Positions 34,022 to 42,849 of a stretch of 64,000 nt of DNA are shown here, one piece after another. Position 1 is the first letter of the stretch. Each line of letters opens with the position of its first letter. Location: contig NZ_JAHBGD010000019.1 of assembly GCF_018390605.1 (NCBI RefSeq), positions 197,031-261,030 on the forward strand, given 5' to 3'. The notes under the pieces are model-generated. The model made no database searches. It saw only the letters and a list, made by a program, of their open reading frames with translations, and was not told the DNA's origin. A program made the position numbers and the translations under genes. Origin of the DNA: Ancylobacter defluvii. GTDB taxonomy: Bacteria > Pseudomonadota > Alphaproteobacteria > Rhizobiales > Xanthobacteraceae.

Positions 34022-35047
34022 ATGAGAAAAAATATTCTCCAGAGCATGGCCCTTGCCCTGCTTCTTGGCACGACTTCCATGGCGCAGGCGGCGGAGATCA
34101 AGTCGATCGCCATCCTGACCCCGGAACCCGGCACCGATTATGGCTGGAACCAGCAGGGCATCGACGCCGCCAAGGCGGCCGGCAAGGCGGCCGGCGTCGA
34201 GGTGCTGGTCGCCGACAATCTCGGCTATGGCGACGTGCGCCCGACGCTGCGCGAGATGGCGCAGGACGGCGCCGGCCTGATCATCGCCCATGCCAGCGGC
34301 TACAACACCGCCGCGCCCGAGATCGGCGCCGAGATGAAGGTGCCGGTCGCCATCGTCGACCTGCCGGACGCCAAGAAGGCCGGCGCGGTGGCCGATTACA
34401 CCGCGAGCGGCCATGAGGGCGCCTATCTCGCCGGCCGCCTCGCCGCCAAGATGAGCAAGACCGGCACGCTCGGCATCGTGGTCTCGGGCGAGCCGCCGTC
34501 GTGGAATTCGCAGTCCGCCGCGTTCGCGGAAGGCGCGAAAGCCGAGAAGCCCGGGATCAATGTGCGCTATGCGGTGATCGGCCCGGCGGCCTATTCCGAC
34601 GCCGCCGGCGGCAAGCGCGTCACCGAGGCGCTGATCGCCGCCGGTGCCGACATCATCTTCGGCCAGGGCAACGGCTCCAGCTTCGGCATGCTGCAGGCGG
34701 TGGAAACCAACAAGGCCACCAATGGCGGCAAGGTCTATTTCATCGACGTGATCGGCGACAAGACCGCCATCGACAAGGGCAACCTGCTCTCCTCGGTGGT
34801 GTGGAACCTGGAGCCGGTCTATGCCGCGATGATCGCCGACATCAAGGCCGACAAATACGGCACCCGCAACTACGACATCAACCTCAAGGACGGCTCGGTG
34901 GAGCTGCTCAAGAGCAAGCATGTCCCCGACGATGTCTGGGCGCAGATCGAGGCGCTGAAGAAGGATATCATCGCCGGCAAGATCAAGGTGACGGCGAAGT
35001 ACGACGCCGACAGCGTGCACAAGCTGGTCACCCAGCTGCCGCAGTGA
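34022..35047 (+). CDS. BMP-family ABC importer, substrate-binding protein
   Basis: A 341-residue periplasmic binding protein of the basic membrane protein (BMP/Med) type. It has a signal peptide ending AQA at about residue 23, then the DYGWNQQG segment characteristic of the family, a hinge-spanning two-lobe layout, and a FGQGNGSS loop. BMP proteins usually bind nucleosides or other N-heterocyclic rings by stacking between aromatic residues. Downstream genes encode the ATPase and both permeases. Directly beyond them lie the vitamin B6 genes, so pyridoxine or pyridoxamine is a reasonable ligand; this is an inference from context. AGAGGA precedes the ATG at 34022. Confidence 0.9.
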   Translation: MRKNILQSMALALLLGTTSMAQAAEIKSIAILTPEPGTDYGWNQQGIDAAKAAGKAAGVEVLVADNLGYGDVRPTLREMAQDGAGLIIAHASGYNTAAPEIGAEMKVPVAIVDLPDAKKAGAVADYTASGHEGAYLAGRLAAKMSKTGTLGIVVSGEPPSWNSQSAAFAEGAKAEKPGINVRYAVIGPAAYSDAAGGKRVTEALIAAGADIIFGQGNGSSFGMLQAVETNKATNGGKVYFIDVIGDKTAIDKGNLLSSVVWNLEPVYAAMIADIKADKYGTRNYDINLKDGSVELLKSKHVPDDVWAQIEALKKDIIAGKIKVTAKYDADSVHKLVTQLPQ

Positions 35048-35061
35048 CGCGGAACCGCCGC

Positions 35062-35093
35062 GAGAGTGCCGGCCTGATCGGGTCGGCACTCTC
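35062..35093 (+). terminator. Intra-operon hairpin after binding-protein gene
   Basis: GAGAGTGCCG at 35062-35071 pairs perfectly with CGGCACTCTC at 35084-35093. It lies 15 bases after the binding-protein stop, within a 215-base gap before the ATPase gene. Such hairpins often cause partial termination or protect the upstream message, so that binding protein is made in excess over the membrane components. Confidence 0.55.
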
Positions 35094-35262
35094 CGGTGGA
35101 ACGTCCTCTCGCGCACCCCTCCTTTCGGGAGACGGGTCTTGATGCCGCCCCTCTCTCGCCGGCGAATCCGGCCGTCGCCGCATTCGCCCGTCGGCACGGC
35201 CGGGATCGGATGACGCCGATTTTGGTGGGAGAGGTCGGGATGAGGGGAAACCGGAACGGACC

Positions 35263-36831
35263 ATGACCCAGATTCACACATCGTCCCCGCCGCAGGCCGA
35301 GCCACGGCCGATCGTCTCGCTCGATCACGTCACCAAGCGCTTTCCCGGCGTGGTGGCGAACGAACGCGTGTCCTTCGACCTCTGGCCCGGCGAAGTGCAT
35401 GTGCTGCTCGGCGAGAACGGCGCCGGCAAGTCGACGCTGGTCGGCATGCTCTCCGGCCTGCAACTGCCCGATGAAGGCGGCGTGCTGATCGACGGGCGGG
35501 AAGTGCGCATCGCCTCGCCGGCGCGCGCGCTGGAGCTCGGCATCGGCACGGTGTTCCAGCATTCGATGCTGGTTCCCTCGCTCAGCGTCGTCGACAACAT
35601 GGCGCTCGGCGGCAAGTGGTGGTCGCGGCCGGACCGCGACGGTGTCGCCCGCAGGATGGCGGCGGTCTGCGCCGATATCGGCGTCACCATCGATCCGCAT
35701 GCCAAGGTCGGCTCGCTCTCGCTTGGCGAACAGCAGCAGGTGGAGATCGTGCGGGCACTGATGCGCGGCAGCCGGGTACTGATCCTCGACGAGGCCACCG
35801 CCATGCTGACGCCCAAGGGGGCAGAAGACCTCGGCGCGCTGATGGGCCGGCTGACCAAGCTCGGCATCGCCGTGGTTTTCATCACACACAAGCTCAACGA
35901 GGCGCTCGCCTTCGGCCACCGCATCACGGTGCTGCGCCTCGGCCGCAAGGTCGGCGAGATCGCGCCGGAGCGGCTCGCCGCGCTCGGCCCCGCCGCTGCG
36001 ACCGCCGAAATCGTGCGCCTGATGTTCGGCGCCGGCGTCGCCACGGACGAGACGGCGCCTGCCCCGCGGCGCGGGCGGCGCGCGGGCGCTCCCTTGCTGG
36101 AGATCGAGGCGCTGGCCGTCGACGATCCGTCGGTGCCGGTCGCCGGCATCAACCTCTCGGTCTCCCCGGGCGAGATCGTCGGCCTCGCCGGCATCGACGG
36201 CAACGGCCAGAAGCAGTTCGCCGAAGCGCTGGCCGGCCAGAGGCGCCTCGCCGCCGGCCACATCCGCCTCGGCGGCGAGGCGATCGAACGCCTCGATGTC
36301 GGCGGGCGCCGGCAGCGCGGCCTGCGCTATGTCACCGACGACCGGCTCGGCGAGGGCACGGTCGGCAGCTTTCCCATCTCGCTCAACCTATTGCTCAAGC
36401 AGGTCGGCGAGGCACCGTTCTGGCGCCACGGCCTCGAGCAATCCGACGCCATCGCCACGCATGCAAGGCGGCTGGTCAGTGAATTCGACGTGCGCACGCC
36501 CGGCATCGAGACCGCCATCGGCAAGCTCTCCGGCGGCAACATCCAGAAGGCACTGCTGGCGCGCGAACTCTCCGGCGCGGCACGGGCGGTGATCTTCGCC
36601 AAACCGACCTATGGCCTCGACGTGCAGAACATCCGCGCCACCCGCCAGCGCATCCGCGAGGCCGCCGAGCAGGGCCTGGCGGTGATCCTGATCTCCACCG
36701 ATCTCGAAGAGGTGCTCGAGCTGTCCGACCGCGTCGCGGTCATGTCGCGCGGGCACATCGTCGGCGTGGTCGACAACGATGCCGATGCCCGCAGCCGGGT
36801 CGGCGAACTGATGAGCGGCGTGACGGCATGA
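35263..36831 (+). CDS. BMP-type ABC importer, double ATP-binding protein
   Basis: A 522-residue protein with two ABC modules, as in NupO/YufO-type nucleoside importers. The first has Walker A GENGAGKST, signature LSLGEQQQ and Walker B VLILDEATA. The second has a degenerate Walker A (GIDGNGQKQF), signature LSGGNIQKALLARELS and a Walker B-like VIFAKPTYGLD in which the usual Asp-Glu pair is not present. One functional and one degenerate site is normal for this family. The stop overlaps the first permease start by four bases. Confidence 0.93.
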   Translation: MTQIHTSSPPQAEPRPIVSLDHVTKRFPGVVANERVSFDLWPGEVHVLLGENGAGKSTLVGMLSGLQLPDEGGVLIDGREVRIASPARALELGIGTVFQHSMLVPSLSVVDNMALGGKWWSRPDRDGVARRMAAVCADIGVTIDPHAKVGSLSLGEQQQVEIVRALMRGSRVLILDEATAMLTPKGAEDLGALMGRLTKLGIAVVFITHKLNEALAFGHRITVLRLGRKVGEIAPERLAALGPAAATAEIVRLMFGAGVATDETAPAPRRGRRAGAPLLEIEALAVDDPSVPVAGINLSVSPGEIVGLAGIDGNGQKQFAEALAGQRRLAAGHIRLGGEAIERLDVGGRRQRGLRYVTDDRLGEGTVGSFPISLNLLLKQVGEAPFWRHGLEQSDAIATHARRLVSEFDVRTPGIETAIGKLSGGNIQKALLARELSGAARAVIFAKPTYGLDVQNIRATRQRIREAAEQGLAVILISTDLEEVLELSDRVAVMSRGHIVGVVDNDADARSRVGELMSGVTA

Positions 36832-37913
36832 GCGAAACCACCCAGATCGGCAGCGATGCCCTCCTCGCCCGGCGCAGCGGCGCCCGGCGCGAGCGCGTCC
36901 GCCTCGTCGCCATGGCGCTCGGCCCGGTGTTCGGCGCCATCGTGATGTCCGGCCTCGTGCTGCTCGCGCTCGGCGTCGATCCCATCGCCTATTACGGTTA
37001 CGTGGTCGATCGCGGGCTGATCAATCCCTATGGCCTGCAGGCGACGCTCACCCGCATGGGGCCGCTGCTGCTGATCGCCGCCGGGCTGATCGTCGCCTTC
37101 CGGGCCGGCATCTGGAATCTCGGCGGCGACGGCCAGTTCCTGCTCAGCGCGGTGGTCGTCGCTGCGCTCGGCCCGCTGATGGTGCCGTATTTCCCCGTCT
37201 GGATGGTGCTGCTCATCGGGCTTCTGGTCGGGGCGATGGTCGGGGCGGTGTGGTCGCTGCTGCCGGCGCTGCTGAAGGCCTATCAGGGCGTCAACGAGAT
37301 CATCACCACGCTGATGATGACCTTTCTCGGCGTGTCCTTCGCCAATGTGCTGGTGAAGCTGTTCTTCCGCGATCCGGCAACCACCGTGCCGCAGACGCGC
37401 ACCCTCGTCGTCGCCGACCGGCTGCCCCGCCTGTTCGACACCACGGTATCGAGCGGATTGCTCATCGGCCTCGTCGCCATCATGGCGGTGCATCTGCTGA
37501 TGACCCGCACCGCCTTCGGACTGAAGCTGCGCATCGTCGGCGCCAATCCGCGCGCGGCCATCCATGCCGGCCTCAACGTGCCGCTGCTCACCATGGCGAC
37601 CTTCGCCATCTCGGCGGCGCTGGCCGGGCTGGCGGGAGCGGTCGAGATCATGGGCGTGCAGGGCAATGTGCGCGCCGACTGGAACCCCGCCTACAGCCTC
37701 ACCGTGGTGCCGCTGGTGTTCCTGGCCCGGTTCAACGGCTTCGCCTCCATCGCCTTCGTGTTCCTGTTCTCGGTGCTCTCCATCGGCGGCGAGAGCGCGG
37801 CCCGGCGCACCGGCGTGCCGAATTTCTTCACGCTGGTGGTGGTGGCGATCCTGCTGATCATGCTGGGCATCACCGAATATCTCGACCAGCGCCGCCGCGC
37901 GGCCGGCAAGTAA
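36828..37913 (+). CDS. BMP-type ABC importer, permease 1
   Basis: A 361-residue membrane protein of the branched-chain amino acid/sugar/nucleoside permease superfamily. It has about eight to ten hydrophobic segments, the family segment IWNLGGDGQFLLSAV after the second span, NEIITTLMMTF, and GANPRAAIHAGLNVPLLTM in the cytoplasmic coupling loop. It pairs with the permease encoded ten bases downstream to form the heteromeric channel. The start overlaps the ATPase stop by four bases. Confidence 0.92.
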   Translation: MSETTQIGSDALLARRSGARRERVRLVAMALGPVFGAIVMSGLVLLALGVDPIAYYGYVVDRGLINPYGLQATLTRMGPLLLIAAGLIVAFRAGIWNLGGDGQFLLSAVVVAALGPLMVPYFPVWMVLLIGLLVGAMVGAVWSLLPALLKAYQGVNEIITTLMMTFLGVSFANVLVKLFFRDPATTVPQTRTLVVADRLPRLFDTTVSSGLLIGLVAIMAVHLLMTRTAFGLKLRIVGANPRAAIHAGLNVPLLTMATFAISAALAGLAGAVEIMGVQGNVRADWNPAYSLTVVPLVFLARFNGFASIAFVFLFSVLSIGGESAARRTGVPNFFTLVVVAILLIMLGITEYLDQRRRAAGK

Positions 37914-37923
37914 GGAGGCCACC

Positions 37924-38859
37924 ATGTCCGCTCTGTTCACGCAAGCCTTCCTCACCTCGCTGGTGCTCGGTGCGCTGACCGCCGGCATCCCGCTGATGCT
38001 CGCCGGCCTCGGCGAGCAGATCTCGGAGAAGGCCGGCGTGCTCAATATCGGCATCGAAGGCATGATGCTGTTCGGCGCCTATCTCGGCTTCCTCGTCGCC
38101 TACCACACCGGGTCGGTGTGGCTCGGCTTCCTCGGCGGCGGGGTGGGCGGCTTGATGGTGGCGGCGCCGATGGCGCTGTTCTGCATCCGCATGGGCCTGA
38201 GCCAGATCGTCATCGGCATCGCCCTGACGCTGGGCGCGGAAGGGCTCACCGCTCTGCTGCACCATTTCCAGTTCGCCCAGAGCTATCCACGCCTGCCGGC
38301 GGTGGAGACGCTCGCCATCCCCGGCCTGTCCTCGATCCCGGTGATCGGGCCGGCGCTGTTCGACCGACCGCCCATCGTCTATCTCGCGGTGCTGGCGGTG
38401 GCGGTGACGGCCTATGTGTTCCGCCGCACCCAGTTCGGCCTCGCCTTGCAGGCGGCCGGCGACAAGCCGGCGGCTTTGGATGCGGCTGGCGTCGACGTGG
38501 TGCGGGTGCGGACCGTGGCGGTCCTCACCACCGGCTTCCTCGCCGGAATCGGCGGCGCGTTCATCTCGCAGATCGGCGCCGGCATCTTCGTGCCGTTCAT
38601 GACCAACGGCGCCGGCTTCATCGGCATCGTGCTCGCCATGCAGGCGCGCGGGCGACCATTCTGGGTGCTGTGCGGCGCGCTGCTGTTCGGCGCCTGCCTG
38701 TCCGCCACCACCGCGCTGCAGGTTGCCGGGGTGAGCATCCCGACCGACATCATCCAGATGCTTCCCTTCGCGGCGGTGCTTACGGTGCTGGTGCTGTTCG
38801 GCCGCCGCGCCAGCCTGCCGCCGGCGCTCGGTACCCATTACGTGCGGGGCGCACGATGA
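37924..38859 (+). CDS. BMP-type ABC importer, permease 2
   Basis: The 311-residue second permease has around eight hydrophobic segments, the VLNIGIEGMMLFGA segment that is typical of the smaller subunit in nucleoside-type importers, QIVIGIALTLGAEGL, and a coupling loop GDKPAALDAAGVDVVRVR. It is the last gene of the importer operon; the convergent pyridoxamine-pyruvate aminotransferase gene ends 20 bases further on. A GGAGG lies directly ahead of the ATG. Confidence 0.92.
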   Translation: MSALFTQAFLTSLVLGALTAGIPLMLAGLGEQISEKAGVLNIGIEGMMLFGAYLGFLVAYHTGSVWLGFLGGGVGGLMVAAPMALFCIRMGLSQIVIGIALTLGAEGLTALLHHFQFAQSYPRLPAVETLAIPGLSSIPVIGPALFDRPPIVYLAVLAVAVTAYVFRRTQFGLALQAAGDKPAALDAAGVDVVRVRTVAVLTTGFLAGIGGAFISQIGAGIFVPFMTNGAGFIGIVLAMQARGRPFWVLCGALLFGACLSATTALQVAGVSIPTDIIQMLPFAAVLTVLVLFGRRASLPPALGTHYVRGAR

Positions 38860-38879
38860 CGGCGCCCCGCCCCCTTGCC

Positions 38880-40055
38880 TCAGCCTGCTTCGATGACGGC
38901 CAGCGCCGCGGCGACACCGGCGCCGATATCGACGCGATGGCCGAGAGCGGACAGCCCGCCGCCGAGCGCGGACAGCGCCACGATCGCGTGGAGCGGCTGG
39001 GCGGTCGGTCCCATATGGCCGATGCGGGTGAGCTTGCCGAGCGTCTCGCCGCGGCCGGAGGACAGCACCACGCCATAGCGCGCGCGGATCTCCGCCCGGA
39101 GTTGTGCCTCGTCGATCCCCTGCGGGGTGCGCACGGCGGTGCAGGTGGGCGAGGCGAATGCCTCCTCCGCCGGCCAGATGGCCAGCCCCATCGCCTTGAG
39201 CCCGGCGCGGCAGGCCGCAGCGGTGAGCGCGTGGCGCGCCCAGACCTTCGACGGCCCCTCAGCGAGATAAAGGTCGATGGCGGCCTCCAGGCCGTTGATC
39301 TCCGAAATCGAGGGCGTGAAGGGGAACGGCCGGTCGGCGCGCCAGGCTTCCTGCCAGTCGAGGATCGACAGGATCGAGGCGCGCGGCGCGGCCGGGTTGG
39401 CCTTCATCTTCGCCCAGGCGCGATTCGACACCCCGAGGATGGACAGGCCGGGCGGGCAGCCGAGGCACTTATTGGGGCCGGTGACGAGCAGATCGATGGC
39501 GGCCGATTCGGCATCGACCGGCATGCCGCCGAAGGACGACACCGCATCGACCAGGAACAGCGCCCCGTGCCGTTTCACCACCGCGCCGATCTCGGCGACC
39601 GGATTGACGGTGCCGGACGGCGTGTCGTGATGACAGGCCGCGACGACGGTGATGTCCGGCCGTTCGGCCAGCACGCGGGCGACCTCGGCGGGATCGATCA
39701 CCTGGTCATACGGCACCGCCAGCTCGACGATCTCGGCGCCCGAGCGTGCCGCCCAGCCCTCGAAGCCCTTGGAATAGACGCCGGAAACGAGATTGAGCAT
39801 CACGTCCCCAGGCCCCAGCAGCGAGGCGGCCGCCGCCTCCAGACCGAGCACCGGCTCGCCATGCAGGATGACCGGCATGGTCTCGGCCTTCACCACGGTC
39901 GCGAGTTTCTCGGCGACCCGCTGATAGGTCGCCTGGAAGACGGGATCGTAATCATAGAGCACCGTCGCGGCGAGGCTGCGCAGCACGGCGGGATAGGCGT
40001 CGACGGGACCGGTGGTCAGAGTGAAGACCGGCAGATCGGACGGGGCGTAACGCAT
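38880..40055 (-). CDS. ppaT: Pyridoxamine--pyruvate aminotransferase
   Basis: The 391-residue fold-type I PLP enzyme matches Mesorhizobium loti PPAT (EC 2.6.1.30) as I remember it: TAGPVNAYP-like opening, TVLYDYDP, ILHGEPVLGLEAAAASL, CHHDTPSGT, VDAVSSFGGM, VTGPNKCLG, SSGRGETLGKLTRIGHMGPTAQP. The catalytic Lys is residue 196 (197 in M. loti, one residue longer), and the substrate-determining Glu67, Arg335 and Arg344 correspond to Glu68, Arg336 and Arg345 there. The enzyme converts pyridoxamine and pyruvate to pyridoxal and alanine, the entry of pyridoxamine into B6 catabolism. It is divergent from the GntR gene at 40412 and convergent with the ABC importer. The ATG at 40055 matches the family start. 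Confidence 0.93.
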   Translation of the reverse strand: MRYAPSDLPVFTLTTGPVDAYPAVLRSLAATVLYDYDPVFQATYQRVAEKLATVVKAETMPVILHGEPVLGLEAAAASLLGPGDVMLNLVSGVYSKGFEGWAARSGAEIVELAVPYDQVIDPAEVARVLAERPDITVVAACHHDTPSGTVNPVAEIGAVVKRHGALFLVDAVSSFGGMPVDAESAAIDLLVTGPNKCLGCPPGLSILGVSNRAWAKMKANPAAPRASILSILDWQEAWRADRPFPFTPSISEINGLEAAIDLYLAEGPSKVWARHALTAAACRAGLKAMGLAIWPAEEAFASPTCTAVRTPQGIDEAQLRAEIRARYGVVLSSGRGETLGKLTRIGHMGPTAQPLHAIVALSALGGGLSALGHRVDIGAGVAAALAVIEAG

Positions 40056-40411
40056 GATTTCGCTCTGGATCGTTGGCGGAACCGCAGGAGATCCGGCCGA
40101 ACGGCAGATGCGAGATCCAACCAAAAATCGACCGAATTTGCCTTAATGGTTCAACATTGGCACCATGCGGTGTCCGGAGCAACCATGTTCGCAGGTGCAC
40201 GAGCACCATGCGGCATCGGCCATTTCTCCAAGGTTTATCGGTACTCCGAAGGGTATCGGGACATCCTCCATGGGTGTTCACCACGAGGGAAAGATACCGA
40301 AAGAGTTCCATTTGGCCTCGACCAGATGGCAACCAATATTGTAACTGGGCGACCCCGCTCCTACAATTGGCGGCGGAAGCTGCAACCGCCGCGCGATAAA
40401 AGGACCACTGC
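40056..40411. promoter_or_regulatory. 356-base divergent control region of the B6 genes
   Basis: This region separates the PPAT gene and the GntR gene and must contain both promoters. It includes the palindrome CAATATTG at 40335-40342 extended on one side to ATTGTA, a TATCGG element occurring twice around 40236-40260, and AAAGGA seven bases before the GTG at 40412. A 108-codon frame across it has no family signal and is not called. Confidence 0.45.
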
Positions 40412-41191
40412 GTGGCCGGCGTCCCAAACGCGAGAACGGATGTAACCTCGATGGACGCGATAGCGGACAAGACCGGGCGCAAGGTGCGCAGGACATCATC
40501 CGAGACCGAGAACCGTTCCGACGCTGACGGGCGCGAGCCAGGCGGAATCGGCGAGCTGGTGGAAGCGATTCGCGGCATCGTCGCCCGCACCGGCAGCATG
40601 CCGCCGGAACGGGCCGTCGCCGAGGAGCTGAATGTCAAGCGCCATACGCTGCGGCGGGCGCTCGGGGTGCTGCGCGCCCGCGGCGAGTTGGAACCCGCCC
40701 GCGCCGGCCGGCGCGCCTCCACGTCCTCCGGCCTCGACAGCAGCCGCAGCCTGATCAACTCCACCAATCCGCTGGAGGTGATGGAACTGCGCCTGATGCT
40801 GGAGCCAGCGCTGGCACGGCTCGCGGCGCTGCGGGCCAGCCCGGTGGAAATCGATCGCATCCTGCGCGCGGCGACGACGGATCCCGACGCCGATCCGATC
40901 GCCGCCGACATGGTGTTCCACAAGGCCATTGCGGCGGGGGCGCGCAATGCGCTCGCCTCCGAGCTCTATGTGCTGCTGCACCGGGTCGCCAGCGACGGGC
41001 GGCTGCGCTTCACCGACAGCGACGCCACCTTGCTGCCCGAGCGCGTGAAGCTGCGCGATGCCGAGCATCGGCAGATCGCCGAAGCGATCGCCGCCCGCGA
41101 TCCGGAAGCCGCCGAGCGCAACATGTGGCAACACCTCGCCACCCTGCAGCAGAAGATCACCGTCCGGCTCGCCCCCGGCGGGTCGCCCTAG
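40412..41191 (+). CDS. GntR family regulator, FCD subfamily, of B6 catabolism
   Basis: The 259-residue protein has about 45 charged N-terminal residues, then a winged helix at about 47-105 (GSMPPERAVAEELNVKRHTLRRALGVLRARGELEP in pieces) and an FCD domain at about 120-245 with a MELRLMLEPALARLAALR helix and HRQIAEAIAARDPEAAERNMWQHL, whose His residues would bind a metal. Its location between the aminotransferase and the oxidase of B6 catabolism suggests control of both by a pathway intermediate. GTG at 40412 has a good AAGGA seven bases upstream; an ATG at 40451 is the alternative. Confidence 0.88.
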   Translation: MAGVPNARTDVTSMDAIADKTGRKVRRTSSETENRSDADGREPGGIGELVEAIRGIVARTGSMPPERAVAEELNVKRHTLRRALGVLRARGELEPARAGRRASTSSGLDSSRSLINSTNPLEVMELRLMLEPALARLAALRASPVEIDRILRAATTDPDADPIAADMVFHKAIAAGARNALASELYVLLHRVASDGRLRFTDSDATLLPERVKLRDAEHRQIAEAIAARDPEAAERNMWQHLATLQQKITVRLAPGGSP

Positions 41192-41296
41192 GCGCCGCTT
41201 TCCGATCCCTGCCGACCCAACACCGGCCGACATCCGCGGGCGCATCGCCCGCGGTGCCGCTCTTCCTTTGCCCGATGCCTCGCGGAGACGCCTGCG

Positions 41297-42844
41297 ATGA
41301 AATCCTTCGATGTACTGATCATCGGCGCCGGCTCGGCCGGCTGCGTTCTAGCCGCCCGCCTGTCGGAGGATCCCGACCTCAAGGTGGGACTGGTAGAGGC
41401 CGGCGATCACCCGCGCGATCCCGACATCGCCATTCCGCAGAAGTGGCCGAGCCTGCAGGATCGCCCTTATGACTGGGCCTATCGCACAGTGCCGCAGCCG
41501 GGAACGGCGGGTCGCGTGCATCCCTGGCCGCGCGGGCGAATCGTCGGCGGATCCAGCTGCCTGCACGCCATGGCGCATGTGCGCGGCCACGCTGCCGATT
41601 TCGCGACCTGGGCCGAGGCAACCGGAGATACACGCTGGTCCTATGAGGGATTACTGCCAGGCTTCCGCCGCAGCGAGAGCTTCTCGAAAGGGGCCAGCGC
41701 CCTGCATGGCGACGACGGACCGCTGCCCGTCTATCTGCCGGACCAAGAGCTGAGCCCGGTGGTGTGCGCCTATATGGCGGCAGGCGTCGAACGCGGCGTG
41801 CCCGCCATCGGCGACCACAATTCCGGCCCGCTCAACGGCGTGGCGCCGAACTCGCTCACCATCCGCGACGGCAGACGGGTCAGCGCCGCCGACGCCTATC
41901 TGGTGCCGGCCCTCGCCCGTCCCAATCTGGACCTGCTCACCGGGGTGCGGGTGCACCGGCTGATCATCGTCGGCGACCGGGTGACCGGCGTGCTGGCGGA
42001 GATCGACGGGCAGCCGCAGACTCTCGCCGCCGAACGCATCTGCCTCTGTGCCGGCGCGGTGGCCTCGCCGCTGCTGCTGATGCGCTCGGGCATCGGACCG
42101 GCAGAGCAGCTCAAGGCTGCCGGCATCTCCTGCCTTGCCGACCGGGCCGAGGTCGGCGGCAATCTGCACGATCACCTGCTTACCGCCGGCAATGTCTATC
42201 GCGCCCGCCGCGAGGTGCCGCCGTCGCGGCTGCAACATTCCGAATCACTGATGTATCTCGATGTCGAGGATCCTACGCGGCCGGACGGCCCGCCGGACGT
42301 GGTGCTGGGCTGCGTGGCGGCACCTACTGTCTCGGAGTGCTTCGCACCGCCGCCTTATGGCTCGGCCTACACCATCCTGTCCGGCGTCACCCGCCCGACC
42401 AGCCGCGGCCGCCTCACCGTCACCGGGCCGGACCTCGATGCGCCGCCGCGCATCGACCCGGCCTATCTCTCGACCGAGCACGATCGCCGCCTCGCCCGGC
42501 GGGCGCTGGAACTCGCGCGCGAGATCGGCCACGGCGCCGCGCTCGATGAGTGGCGGGCGGAGGAAATTCTTCCCGGCATCGATGTTCGCGGCAACGCGGC
42601 AATCGACGACTTCCTCGCCCGCGCGGTCATCACCCACCACCATCCGGTCGGCACCTGCCGCATGGGGGCGGACGAGGACAGCGTACTCGATGCCGACCTG
42701 AAGCTGCGGGGTTTCGAGGGACTGCATGTCGTCGACGCCTCGGTGATCCCCACCATCACCTCTGGCCCGGTGCATGCGGCAATCCTCGCTATCGCCGAGA
42801 CCTTTGCCGTCGGCTTCGCGGAAACAAGCCGAAAGACAACATAG
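41297..42844 (+). CDS. pno: Pyridoxine 4-oxidase (GMC oxidoreductase)
   Basis: The 515-residue FAD enzyme has the dinucleotide motif GAGSAGCVLAARLSEDP near residue 10, the GMC signature GGSSCLHAM, a second signature around GAVASPLLLMRSGIG, and the catalytic ITHHHPVGTCRMG followed by VVDASVIPTITSGPVHAAILAIAE. It matches pyridoxine 4-oxidase (EC 1.1.3.12) of Microbacterium and M. loti as I recall them along the whole length, including YDWAYRTVPQPGTAGRVHPW and PPSRLQHSESLMYL. It oxidises pyridoxine to pyridoxal with O2, producing H2O2. The neighbouring PPAT makes pyridoxal from pyridoxamine, so both feed the same intermediate. The ATG at 41297 gives the typical N-terminus. Confidence 0.93.
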   Translation: MKSFDVLIIGAGSAGCVLAARLSEDPDLKVGLVEAGDHPRDPDIAIPQKWPSLQDRPYDWAYRTVPQPGTAGRVHPWPRGRIVGGSSCLHAMAHVRGHAADFATWAEATGDTRWSYEGLLPGFRRSESFSKGASALHGDDGPLPVYLPDQELSPVVCAYMAAGVERGVPAIGDHNSGPLNGVAPNSLTIRDGRRVSAADAYLVPALARPNLDLLTGVRVHRLIIVGDRVTGVLAEIDGQPQTLAAERICLCAGAVASPLLLMRSGIGPAEQLKAAGISCLADRAEVGGNLHDHLLTAGNVYRARREVPPSRLQHSESLMYLDVEDPTRPDGPPDVVLGCVAAPTVSECFAPPPYGSAYTILSGVTRPTSRGRLTVTGPDLDAPPRIDPAYLSTEHDRRLARRALELAREIGHGAALDEWRAEEILPGIDVRGNAAIDDFLARAVITHHHPVGTCRMGADEDSVLDADLKLRGFEGLHVVDASVIPTITSGPVHAAILAIAETFAVGFAETSRKTT

Positions 42845-42849
42845 AAACA

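Noticed and set aside
40073-40399. 108-codon plus-strand frame between ppaT and the GntR gene
   Set aside because: Composition unlike neighbouring proteins, covers the divergent control region and lacks any motif.
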